This document shows positions 41,695 to 49,353 of a stretch of 64,000 nt of DNA, piece after piece (position 1 is the first letter of the stretch; the number at the start of each line of letters is the position of its first letter). A program made the position numbers and the translations under genes. The notes below the pieces were generated by a model. The model ran no database searches. It was given only the letters and a program-made list of their open reading frames with translations, and was not told the origin of the DNA. The DNA comes from Microbacterium sp. T32 (GTDB lineage Bacteria > Actinomycetota > Actinomycetes > Actinomycetales > Microbacteriaceae), in NCBI RefSeq assembly GCF_001619615.1, contig NZ_LQQP01000023.1, forward strand, positions 186,001 through 250,000, written 5' to 3'.

Positions 41695-44127
41695 ATGAGT
41701 ACGGGCAGCGCTGCGCCGCAGGCCGCACCGGCCCGGGGCGATTCGATCGACGACCTCCTCGCCCGCGTGCGCGACGGGCACCGGCCCGACGTCGACGAGA
41801 CCGAGCGGCTGCTGCACGCCCCACTCGACGTGCTGTCCCGCGCGGCAGCGCAGCTCCGCGACGAGGGGTTGGAGCGCGCCGGGCGGTCGCGGGTCATCAC
41901 GTACTCGCGCAAGGTGTTCGTGCCGCTCACGACCCTGTGCCGCGACCGCTGCCACTACTGCATCTTCGTCGACACCCCCGGGCAGCTCGCGCTTCTCCGC
42001 AAGCCCGCGTACATGACCGCCGAGCAGGTGCTCACGGTCGTGCGGCAGGGGCAGGCGCTCGGCTGCAAAGAGGCACTGCTGACGCTCGGCGACCGCCCGG
42101 AGGAGCGCTGGCCCGAGGCCCGCGCGTGGCTCGACGAGCACGGCTTCGCCTCGACCATCGACTACGTCGCGCACATCGCGCGGCTCATCACCGCCGAGAC
42201 GGGCATGCTCGTGCACGCCAACCCCGGCGTGATGCACCCCGACGAGCTCGCGACGCTCCGCCCGGTCGCCCCGTCGATGGGCATGATGCTCGAGACCACC
42301 TCGCGCCGCCTGTACGAAGAGCCCGGTCAGGTGCATTTCGGCTCGCCCGACAAAGACCCCGACCTGCGTCTGCGCGTCATCGACGACGCGGGGGCCGCCG
42401 GCATCCCGTTCACGACCGGCATCCTCGTGGGCATCGGCGAATCCGTCCGCGACCGCGCCGAGTCGCTCATCGCCCTGCGCGACCTCGACGACCGGCACGG
42501 CCATGTGCAAGAGGTGATCGTGCAGAACTTCCGCGCGAAGCCCCGCACCGCCATGCAGGGAGCCCCGGATGCCGACATGCACGAGTACCTCGCGACGGTC
42601 GCCGTCGCGCGACTCGTGTTCGGGTCCGACATGCGCATCCAGGTTCCGCCGAACCTCTCCGACCCGCGCGAGCTGGGGCTGCTGATCGGGGCCGGGATCG
42701 ACGACTGGGGCGGAGTCTCGCCGCTCACCGCCGATCACGTGAACCCCGAGCGCCCGTGGCCGCACATCGACGACCTCGCAGAGCACACCGCCGCGCACGG
42801 CTTCGCGCTCCGCGAGCGCCTCACCGCGCATCCCGAGTACGTGAGCGACGCGGCGACGTGGATCGACCCCGCCCTCCACGCCCCCGTGCGGGCGTTGGCG
42901 GATGCCACGGGCCTCGCGGCCGACGTGATCCCGGGGGGTGCAGGGTCGGCCGCGGGAGGAGATCCCGCGACGGGAGGACGCGCCGAGGCTGCGGCATCCT
43001 CCGCTCCCCGAATCTTCTCCGCTCCCGCCAGTGCCGCTGCCGCGCGCAGCGCCGACCCCGGCGTGCAGCGCCTCGCCGAAGCCGCGGCGGGCGACCCGCT
43101 CGCGCTCGACGACGCCGACTGGACGCGGCTGCTCCACGCCACCGGCGCCGAGCTCGACGCCCTGACCGCCGCGGCCGACGACGCCCGTCGCTACACCGTC
43201 GGCGAGCCGGTGACCCTGGTCCGCAACCGCAACCTCACCTCGACCGGCTACCGGCGCGCGGGCCGCGCGGGCGTCGGCGAGTTCGACCTCGCGGATGCCG
43301 AGGCGATCGCCGCGGATGCCGCCGACCTCGGCGCCACCGAGATCTGCATCCAGGGGGCGCTCCCCGCCGACGAAGACCCCTCGGGGTACCTCGACCTCGT
43401 GCGGGCCGTGAAGCGCGGGGCTCCTGGCATCCATGTCCACGCGTTCCGTCCGCTCGACGTGCGCGACCTCGCCGACCGCAGCGGACTCGGACTCGAGGGC
43501 GCCCTCGCGGCGATGCGCGAGGCCGGGGTCGACACGGTCCCGGGGACGGGGGTCAAGGTGCTGAGCGAGCGCGTGCGCGGGCTCGTCGCGCCCGGCGACC
43601 TCGAGATCGACCGCTGGGTCGAGGGCATCACGGCCGCGCATCGGGCCGGGTTCCGCTCGACGTCGGTGCTGTTCTACGGCCACGTCGAGACCGCCGCCGA
43701 GCGCATCGCGCACCTGCGCCTGCTGCGCGGCATCCAGGCCGAGACGCGAGGCTTCGCGGAGTTCGTGCCGATCCCCCTCCCCGGCGGCGACGTTCCGCTG
43801 GTCGCGGGGCGTTCCCCGCTCGACGAGCACCGCGCGATGGTCGCCGTGTCGCGGCTGCTGCTGTCGGGCGCGATCCCGCACGTGCAGATCCCGTGGACCC
43901 GCGTGGGCCGCGAGACCGCCGCCGTGCTCCTGCGCTCCGGCGGCGACGACCTCGGCGGCACGCTGTACGACGGTCGCGTGCTGCCCGACACGGGCATCGA
44001 GCAGGGGCTCGAGCTGCCGGTGAAGGATGCCGAGCGCCTCGCCCGCAGCCTCATGCGGCCGTTCCGCCTGCGCACGACCGACTACGGCGTGGCCGCCGCG
44101 CACGCCGCCGCCGGAGCCCTCGCGTGA
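41695..44127 (+). CDS. fbiC: FO synthase-like protein CofG-CofH; CofH half lacks its Fe-S cysteines
   Basis: An 810-residue homologue of FbiC, which makes the deazaflavin FO from tyrosine and a ribityl-uracil using two radical-SAM halves. The CofG half (1-415) is intact: Cys82-x3-Cys86-x2-Cys89 in CRDRCHYC. A repeat-derived linker (419-443) follows. The CofH half (about 470-805) keeps NRN (511-513), the GATEICIQGALP block, HVHAFRPLDV, DTVPGTGVKVL, YGHVET and DLGGTLYDG. However, the expected CxxxCxxC after NRN is replaced by a stretch with no Cys (511-530), and none of the three plus-strand frames restores it. FO synthesis would need another CofH, or this half has changed role. It overlaps the monooxygenase gene by 4 nt. 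Confidence 0.88.
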   Translation: MSTGSAAPQAAPARGDSIDDLLARVRDGHRPDVDETERLLHAPLDVLSRAAAQLRDEGLERAGRSRVITYSRKVFVPLTTLCRDRCHYCIFVDTPGQLALLRKPAYMTAEQVLTVVRQGQALGCKEALLTLGDRPEERWPEARAWLDEHGFASTIDYVAHIARLITAETGMLVHANPGVMHPDELATLRPVAPSMGMMLETTSRRLYEEPGQVHFGSPDKDPDLRLRVIDDAGAAGIPFTTGILVGIGESVRDRAESLIALRDLDDRHGHVQEVIVQNFRAKPRTAMQGAPDADMHEYLATVAVARLVFGSDMRIQVPPNLSDPRELGLLIGAGIDDWGGVSPLTADHVNPERPWPHIDDLAEHTAAHGFALRERLTAHPEYVSDAATWIDPALHAPVRALADATGLAADVIPGGAGSAAGGDPATGGRAEAAASSAPRIFSAPASAAAARSADPGVQRLAEAAAGDPLALDDADWTRLLHATGAELDALTAAADDARRYTVGEPVTLVRNRNLTSTGYRRAGRAGVGEFDLADAEAIAADAADLGATEICIQGALPADEDPSGYLDLVRAVKRGAPGIHVHAFRPLDVRDLADRSGLGLEGALAAMREAGVDTVPGTGVKVLSERVRGLVAPGDLEIDRWVEGITAAHRAGFRSTSVLFYGHVETAAERIAHLRLLRGIQAETRGFAEFVPIPLPGGDVPLVAGRSPLDEHRAMVAVSRLLLSGAIPHVQIPWTRVGRETAAVLLRSGGDDLGGTLYDGRVLPDTGIEQGLELPVKDAERLARSLMRPFRLRTTDYGVAAAHAAAGALA
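42952..43026. repeat. In-frame GGAGGAGAT palindromic element in the FbiC-like gene
   Basis: GCGGGAGGAGATCC with GGGAGGAC on the left and GGCATCCTCCGCTCC with CGAATC and TTCTCCGC on the right reproduce the intergenic element at 59.8-60.1 kb. It encodes the interdomain linker, residues 419-443, with GGD, ATGG, SSAPRIFS readable; intergenic copies in the same phase read GGD, ASGG, SSPPRIPS. Confidence 0.75.
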
Positions 44128-45587
44128 GCGTCGTCGACGTCGTCGTGGTCGGTGCCGGCTTCGCCGGGCTCGGCGTGGCCGGTGCCCTGCACCGCGCGGG
44201 CCGCGACGACGTCGTGATCATCGAGCGCGCGGGCGACGTCGGCGGAACCTGGCGCGACAACACGTACCCCGGTGTCGCGTGCGACGTGCCCGCGCACCTG
44301 TACAGCTACGCGGCGCACCCGCACGCGGGGTGGTCCCGCACGTTCGCCGAGGGACGCGAGATCCAGCAGTACCTGCGCGACGTGGCCGCGGGCGTCGGCG
44401 AGCGCATCCGGCTGCACACCCCGCTCGTGGGGGCGGAGTGGGATGCCGACACCTCGGTCTGGCACATCGACACCGGTGCCGAGGTGCTGCAGGCGCGCTC
44501 GCTCGTCCTCGCGTGCGGGCGCCTCACCGAACCGCACGTCCCCCCGATCGACGGCCTCGAGTCGTTCCCCGGTCCGCTGTTCCACTCCGCGCGCTGGGAC
44601 CACGACGTCGACCTCACCGGCAAGCGCGTGGCGGTCGTCGGGACCGGCGCGAGCGCCGTGCAGCTCGTCCCCGAGCTCGCGCGGCGCGCCGCCCACGTGA
44701 CGCTGTTCCAGCGCACTCCGGCGTGGATCGTCCCCCGCGGGGGCGGCGAGATCCCCGCCGAGGAGCGCGAGCGCCTCGCCGAGAACCCCGGCGCCCTCGC
44801 GCGCCTCCGCGCGGAGCTGTACGCCGAGGGTGAGGCGCGCTTCGCGTCCCGGTCCGGCGACGCCGCGGCCTCCGCCGCCGCGCGCGACGCCGCTCTTGCG
44901 CACCTGCACGCCCAGGTCGCCGATCCCACGCTGCGCGCCGCGCTGACCCCCGATTACGCCTTCGGCTGCAAGCGCGTGCTGCTCTCGGATGCGTTCTATC
45001 CCGCCGTGGCATCCGATCGGGTGACCCTCGAACCGAGCGCGCTCGACCGCGTCGACGGGTCGACGCTCACCGCGGCGAGTGGGCGGCAGCACGAGGCCGA
45101 TGTGCTCGTGCTCGCCACCGGCTTCGCCTCGACGCAGCAGCCGTACGCCGACCTCGTGCGCGGCGAGGACGGCACGCTCGCCGAGCACTGGTCCGAGGGC
45201 ATGACGTCGTTCGGATCCACGGTGGTCGCCGGCTTCCCGAACCTGTTCGTCCTCAACGGCCCCAACGCGAGCCTCGGGCACAACTCGGCGGTCCTCATGA
45301 TCGAGGAGCAGGCCGCGTACGTCGTCCGTTCCCTCGCCGAGCGCGATCGTCGCCCCGATCGCGTCCTGCGCGTCCGCCCCGAGGCCGAGGCGGCCTACAC
45401 CGACGAGATCGCCGCCGCCGCGGCATCCACACCCTGGATGACGGGCGGATGCCGCAACTGGTACGTCGACGAGAGATCGGGGCGGCTGACGCTGCTGTGG
45501 CCGGGCACCGTGCAGGCGTTCCACGAGAGACTGACCGGTACCGACGGGTCGGAGTTCGAACCCGCGCACACCCCCGTGCGCGGCTGA
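44124..45587 (+). CDS. Flavin-dependent monooxygenase (Baeyer-Villiger type)
   Basis: A 487-residue class B flavoprotein monooxygenase. The FAD Rossmann motif is VVGAGFAGLGVAGAL (7-21), the NADPH motif is VVGTGASAVQLVPEL (about 171-185), and the Baeyer-Villiger fingerprint FxGxxxHxxxW is present as FPGPLFHSARWD. A further ATGFAST lies near 330. It starts at a GTG overlapping the FbiC-like stop, so it is translationally coupled to an F420-synthesis gene, an unusual partner. The substrate is unknown; it could be simple hitchhiking or a step acting on a deazaflavin product. Confidence 0.87.
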   Translation: MSVVDVVVVGAGFAGLGVAGALHRAGRDDVVIIERAGDVGGTWRDNTYPGVACDVPAHLYSYAAHPHAGWSRTFAEGREIQQYLRDVAAGVGERIRLHTPLVGAEWDADTSVWHIDTGAEVLQARSLVLACGRLTEPHVPPIDGLESFPGPLFHSARWDHDVDLTGKRVAVVGTGASAVQLVPELARRAAHVTLFQRTPAWIVPRGGGEIPAEERERLAENPGALARLRAELYAEGEARFASRSGDAAASAAARDAALAHLHAQVADPTLRAALTPDYAFGCKRVLLSDAFYPAVASDRVTLEPSALDRVDGSTLTAASGRQHEADVLVLATGFASTQQPYADLVRGEDGTLAEHWSEGMTSFGSTVVAGFPNLFVLNGPNASLGHNSAVLMIEEQAAYVVRSLAERDRRPDRVLRVRPEAEAAYTDEIAAAAASTPWMTGGCRNWYVDERSGRLTLLWPGTVQAFHERLTGTDGSEFEPAHTPVRG

Positions 45588-45626
45588 CGCATCGCCCGCG
45601 TGGGCGGGTCACGAAGAAGGAGAATC

Positions 45627-46637
45627 ATGGTCGTTCCGCTGCGATTCGGATACAAGGCGTCGAGCGAGCAGTTCGGGCCGAACGAACTGCTCGACTTCAG
45701 CGTGCTGGCCGAGGAGGTCGGGTTCGACTCGGTCTTCCTGTCCGACCACCTGCAGCCGTGGCGGCACGAGGGCGGGCACGCCCCGAACGCCCTGCCGTGG
45801 CTCGGTGCGCTCGGCGCCCGCACTTCCCGGGTGATCCTCGGCACGTCGGTGCTGACCCCCACGTTCCGCTACCACCCGGGAGTCATCGCTCAGGTGTTCG
45901 CGACGCTCGGCGTGATGTTCCCCGGACGCGTCGCCCTCGGCGTCGGCACCGGCGAGGCCCTCAACGAGGTGACCCTCGGTCTCGAGTGGCCCGAGCCGCC
46001 CGAGCGCTTCCAGCGTCTGAAGGAGGCGATCACCCTCATCGACAAGCTCTGGACGGAAGATCGGGTCACCTTCGAGGGCACCTACTACTCGGTGAAGGAT
46101 GCCACGATCTACGACCGCCCTGAGCAGAAGGTGCCGATCTACATCGGCGCCTCCGGGCCGGCGGCGACGCGGCTCGCCGGACGCATCGCGGAGGGCTACA
46201 TCACGACGAGCGGCAAGGACCCGTCCCTGTACACCGACACGCTGCTGCCGGCGCTCGACGACGGCCTCGCGAAGGCCGGCCGCACGCGCGACGACGTCGA
46301 CACGCTCATGGAGGTCAAGGTCTCGTACCACCCCGACCGCGAGACGGCGCTCGAGAAGACGCGCTTCTGGGCTCCCCTGGCCCTGTCGGCGGAAGAGAAG
46401 ATGAGCGTCCACGACCCGATCGAGATGGCGCGCCTGGCCGACGAGTTGCCGATCGAGCGGGCGGCATCCCGGTTCATCGTCTCGACCGACCCCGACGAGC
46501 ACGTCGAGCGCATCGCGCACTACGTCGACCTGGGCTTCCGCCACCTCGTGTTCCACGACCCGGGCCACGACCAGGAGGAGTTCCTGCGCACGTACGGCGC
46601 GGAGATCCTGCCGCGGCTGCGGGCGCGGTTCAGCTGA
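45627..46637 (+). CDS. fgd: F420-dependent glucose-6-phosphate dehydrogenase
   Basis: A 336-residue luciferase-like TIM barrel that reduces F420 with glucose 6-phosphate. It aligns closely with mycobacterial Fgd1 from memory: GYKASSEQF at 9-17, SDHLQPWRHEGGHAPN near 39-54 (His and Trp of the active site), GTSVLTPTFRYHPGVIAQ near 77-94, GVGTGEALNEVTLG near 110-123, and FWAPLALSAEEK near 250. GAAGGAGAA precedes the ATG. It is separated from the monooxygenase by 39 bp and supplies reduced F420 to other enzymes. Confidence 0.93.
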   Translation: MVVPLRFGYKASSEQFGPNELLDFSVLAEEVGFDSVFLSDHLQPWRHEGGHAPNALPWLGALGARTSRVILGTSVLTPTFRYHPGVIAQVFATLGVMFPGRVALGVGTGEALNEVTLGLEWPEPPERFQRLKEAITLIDKLWTEDRVTFEGTYYSVKDATIYDRPEQKVPIYIGASGPAATRLAGRIAEGYITTSGKDPSLYTDTLLPALDDGLAKAGRTRDDVDTLMEVKVSYHPDRETALEKTRFWAPLALSAEEKMSVHDPIEMARLADELPIERAASRFIVSTDPDEHVERIAHYVDLGFRHLVFHDPGHDQEEFLRTYGAEILPRLRARFS

Positions 46638-46646
46638 GGCCGGGGC

Positions 46647-46720
46647 GGCGCGGCGGCGCACGCGGCGTCCCGCCCGGCGGCACGGCGCGGCGGCGCCCGC
46701 GGCGTCCCGCCCGGCGGCGT
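46647..46720. repeat. Tandem 37-bp GC-rich repeat
   Basis: Two head-to-tail copies of a 37-bp unit containing GGCGTCCCGCCCGGCGGC follow the fgd stop. An imperfect hairpin (GATTCG facing CGAATC, CCCGCG facing CGCGGG) lies just after, at about 46726-46770, and is a candidate terminator. The rest of the gap to cofC holds the TCCGGA repeats. Confidence 0.55.
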
Positions 46721-46787
46721 CGTGTCCCGCGCTCCGGAGATTCGCCGCCGCCGCAGCACGAATCGCGGGCGCACCGCTACCCCCGTC

Positions 46788-46815
46788 CGGAAATGTCCGG
46801 AGTCCGGCACACAAT
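46788..46815 (+). promoter_or_regulatory. TCCGGA repeats and promoter candidate before cofC
   Basis: TCCGGA occurs twice, ten bases apart, followed by a third TCCGG, all just upstream of CACAAT (46810-46815), which ends 7 nt before the ATG at 46823. TCCGGA is self-complementary and the one-turn spacing suits a dimeric regulator contacting one face of the DNA. The regulator is unknown. Confidence 0.35.
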
Positions 46816-46822
46816 GGAGCCG

Positions 46823-47461
46823 ATGAGCATTCCTGAGATCCGCGACGGGTGGACGATCATCGTGCCCGTGAAGCCCGCCGCGCTCGGCAAGACGCGGCTG
46901 ACCGCCGTGACCGCCGAGCGCGAGGCCCTCGCGCGCGCGATCGCGCTCGACACGATCGCCGCCGCCGCCGCGACCCCGCGCGTCTCGCACGTGCTGGTGG
47001 TGACCGACGACGCCGAGGTGTCCGCTCTCGTGTCGCAGTGGCCCGCGGTCGACGTCGTCCCCGAGGGAGACGTGCGCGGCCTCGACGCCGCGATCGCCCT
47101 GGGTGCGGACGCCGCTGGTCGGGGCGCGCCCCGCGCGGCGCTGCTGGGCGACGTCCCCGCGCTCACGCCGCAGGATCTCGACGCCGCGCTGAAGCTCGCG
47201 GGCGGGGTCGAACGGGGCCTGGTCCCGGATGCCGAGGGCACCGGCTCCACCCTCGTCACCGCGCGTCCCGGTGCGGTGTGGGTGTCGGCCTTCGGCGCCG
47301 ACTCCGCGGCCCGGCACCGGCTTCTGGGGTGCACCGATCTCGCGGTGCCGCGCGGCTCAACGCTGCGCCGAGACGTCGACACCGCCGCGCAGCTCGCGGA
47401 GGCCGTGGCGCTGGGCGTGGGCCCGCGGACCGCCGCGGTGCTCGCGGCAGCGGCGGCGTGA
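46823..47461 (+). CDS. cofC: 2-phospho-L-lactate (or phosphoenolpyruvate) guanylyltransferase
   Basis: A 212-residue nucleotidyltransferase of the CofC/FbiD family, which activates phospholactate or PEP with GTP for F420 assembly. VPVKPAALGKTRL near 14-26 (GTP site), VVTDDAEV near 58, LGDVPALTP near 106 and GTGSTL near 134 are present. Possible starts are 46793, 46814 and 46823; the last fits CACAAT at leaderless distance and the family N-terminus. It lies downstream of fgd, apparently with its own promoter. Confidence 0.88.
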   Translation: MSIPEIRDGWTIIVPVKPAALGKTRLTAVTAEREALARAIALDTIAAAAATPRVSHVLVVTDDAEVSALVSQWPAVDVVPEGDVRGLDAAIALGADAAGRGAPRAALLGDVPALTPQDLDAALKLAGGVERGLVPDAEGTGSTLVTARPGAVWVSAFGADSAARHRLLGCTDLAVPRGSTLRRDVDTAAQLAEAVALGVGPRTAAVLAAAAA

Positions 47462-47541
47462 CGCCGCGGGTCCCGGCCTGACGCGGCCTGACCGGCCTGC
47501 CGCTGCCTGACTGGCGTGGGGCGGCCTGACGCGGCCCGCGA

Positions 47542-47616
47542 ATCTCGCAGAATCCCGCGAACTTCGCAGATTTCGGCCCGAATTCTGCGAGATCGGGGCG
47601 AATCTGCGACGTTCGC
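47542..47616. repeat. Nested palindrome, TCTCGCAGAAT family
   Basis: ATCTCGCAGAAT (47542-47553) faces ATTCTGCGAGAT (47582-47593), and GCGAACTTCGCAGATT faces AATCTGCGACGTTCGC, so two hairpins interlock and the word CGCAGA occurs four times in alternating orientation. It lies between convergent cofC and cofD. Confidence 0.65.
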
Positions 47617-47630
47617 GCCGACCCCGCGCC

Positions 47631-48596
47631 TTACGCGCCGAGCGCCGCCTCGGCGATCGCGGCTGAGGCGTCCTCGTCGCGCATCCACAGCGGCGCGACG
47701 ACCGCGCGGATCCCCGCCGCCTCCACCTCGGGAGCCGCGGCGGCGTCCTCCTCAGCGAGCAGCCACGCGTCGAGCAGGCCCTCCGCGGACCGCGCGCCGT
47801 AGTGCCGGGCGACGGCCGCGGCCGACGTCTCGACGCCGATCGCCGTCAGGCACACGTCCGCCATGCCCCGCACGACCCGGCCGCCGATGATCGGCGAGAC
47901 GCCCACGACCCGCGCAGTCGTGGACCGCAGCGCCTCCCGGATGCCCGGCACCGCGAGGATCGGCCCGATCGAGACGACCGGGTTCGACGGGGCGAGCAGC
48001 ACCACGTCGGCCTGCGCGATCGCCTCGACGACGCCCGGGGCGGGTCTGGCATCCACGATTCCGGGGTTCTCGAACCGGGTCGGAGCCAGGGCGGCGCGGT
48101 AGCGCGTCCACCACTCCTGGAAATGCAGACGCCGACCGTCCTCGACGTGCACGTGCGTGTCGACCTCGCTGTCGGTCATGGGGAGCAGATGGATGCCAAG
48201 AGGCCACCGCTCCGCCATCCGACCGAGGACCTCGGTCGGGGTGAGGCCCTCGCGCAGCCACCCGGTGCGGGCGAGGTGCGTGCCGAGGTCGAGGTCGCCG
48301 AGCGTGAACCACGGCCACCCGGCGCCCCACGCCTGCAGCTCCTCGTTCACCCGCTCGGTGTCGCCCGCGCGCCCCCAGCCGCGGACGGTGTCGTTGACTC
48401 CGGCGAGCGCGTACGTGATCGAATCGACGTCGGGCTGCAGGCGCACGCCCGAGAGCCACAGGTCGTCACCGGTGTTGACGACGACGGTCGCCTCGGGCGC
48501 GCCGAGCCGCCGCAGGGCCGCGCGGACGCCGAGGGTGAACTTCGATCCACCGACACCGCCGGCGAGCACGACGACGCGAGGCTGAGGGTTTGGCAT
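47631..48596 (-). CDS. cofD: 2-phospho-L-lactate transferase
   Basis: A 321-residue CofD/FbiA enzyme that transfers the phospholactyl or phosphoenolpyruvyl group from the GDP intermediate to FO, forming (dehydro-)F420-0. VLAGGVGGSKFTLGVR at 10-25, NTGDDLWLSGVRLQPDVDS near 41-59, LGDLDLGTHLART, and LAPSNPVVSIGPILAVPG near 201-218 are diagnostic. It is convergent with cofC. The glutamate ligase CofE/FbiB needed for the tail is not in the window. Confidence 0.94.
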   Translation of the reverse strand: MPNPQPRVVVLAGGVGGSKFTLGVRAALRRLGAPEATVVVNTGDDLWLSGVRLQPDVDSITYALAGVNDTVRGWGRAGDTERVNEELQAWGAGWPWFTLGDLDLGTHLARTGWLREGLTPTEVLGRMAERWPLGIHLLPMTDSEVDTHVHVEDGRRLHFQEWWTRYRAALAPTRFENPGIVDARPAPGVVEAIAQADVVLLAPSNPVVSIGPILAVPGIREALRSTTARVVGVSPIIGGRVVRGMADVCLTAIGVETSAAAVARHYGARSAEGLLDAWLLAEEDAAAAPEVEAAGIRAVVAPLWMRDEDASAAIAEAALGA

Positions 48597-48634
48597 CCGT
48601 CCAGTCTTCCACCGCGCCGGGCGGGTCTGATGCG

Positions 48635-49111
48635 TCAGGCGCCGCCGATCGCGGACCACACGGCGCGTGCGCCACTGTCGCCGACCAGAACCAGGTCGAT
48701 GGTCGTGCCGATCGCCACGGCGATCGCGACGACGGCGATGACGCCCGTGATGACCCGCACGCCGCCGATGGGGCGATCAGTCCGCCGGGCGCGCCACCAG
48801 AACCACGCCCATTGTCCGACGGCGATGACGATGAGGAAGAACGCCCAGATCACCGGGCCGTTCCCCATCTCGGTGTGCGCCTCGACGAGAGCCGTCTCGG
48901 GCACCTGGCGCTCGAGCGCTTCGCCCGCCTGCTTCGCCAGCAGCGCGAATCCGCCGCCGACGATCGCGACGATGGGGGTCAGGATGCCGAGCCGCTGACG
49001 CGCCGCGGGCCAGAGGCTGCCGACGATGAGCATGAGCGCCGCGAGCGGCAGCAGCACGACGACGGCGTGGACGAGGAGGGGGTGAAGCGGGAGGCCCGCG
49101 AGCTGCCACAT
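48635..49111 (-). CDS. DUF2231 membrane protein
   Basis: A 158-residue protein with four membrane segments. The family signature GLPLHPLLVHAVVVLLPLA at 6-24 carries the two conserved histidines; WAWFWW lies in the third segment. DUF2231 is proposed to bind haem or act in redox membranes, but its function is not established. It is monocistronic and lies upstream of cofD on the same strand. Confidence 0.82.
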   Translation of the reverse strand: MWQLAGLPLHPLLVHAVVVLLPLAALMLIVGSLWPAARQRLGILTPIVAIVGGGFALLAKQAGEALERQVPETALVEAHTEMGNGPVIWAFFLIVIAVGQWAWFWWRARRTDRPIGGVRVITGVIAVVAIAVAIGTTIDLVLVGDSGARAVWSAIGGA

Positions 49112-49222
49112 GCGCTGATCACAGCACAGTGCCGGGCCGCAATCCAGGCAGGTAATGCTGCCCTTCCGCCGTGGGATGATGCGGCGTTTCGGGACGGTCG
49201 GTGCGCCCCAGCGGCCCCGCCA

Positions 49223-49283
49223 TAAACGCTCTCCCTCGACCGAAACGCCCGGACACAGCGTTTCTGCCGAGCCGGAGCGTTTA
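49223..49283. repeat. Palindromic repeat, TAAACGCT/GCGTTTC family, copy 2
   Basis: Arms 49223-49248 and 49258-49283 begin and end with TAAACGCT and AGCGTTTA and contain CGAAACGC and GCGTTTCTGCCGAG. It is the same element as 19618-19679. It lies between the DUF2231 start and hemL stop (both minus strand), a gap of 242 bp with no coding potential. Confidence 0.75.
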
Positions 49284-49353
49284 TCGGCGCCCGGACGAGG
49301 CGAAACTCAGCGCGCCGAGCGGCGCCGAGCGAGATGCGCCCGCCAGCCCCGCC

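Noticed and set aside
43195..43290. Frameshift explaining the missing CofH cysteines
   Set aside because: The three plus-strand frames were read across the region and none yields a CxxxCxxC; flanking motifs are in one continuous frame.
45550..45565. tRNA T-loop-like sequence GTTCGAACCC
   Set aside because: It lies inside the monooxygenase coding sequence and no acceptor or anticodon stems surround it. No tRNA or rRNA was found anywhere in the window.
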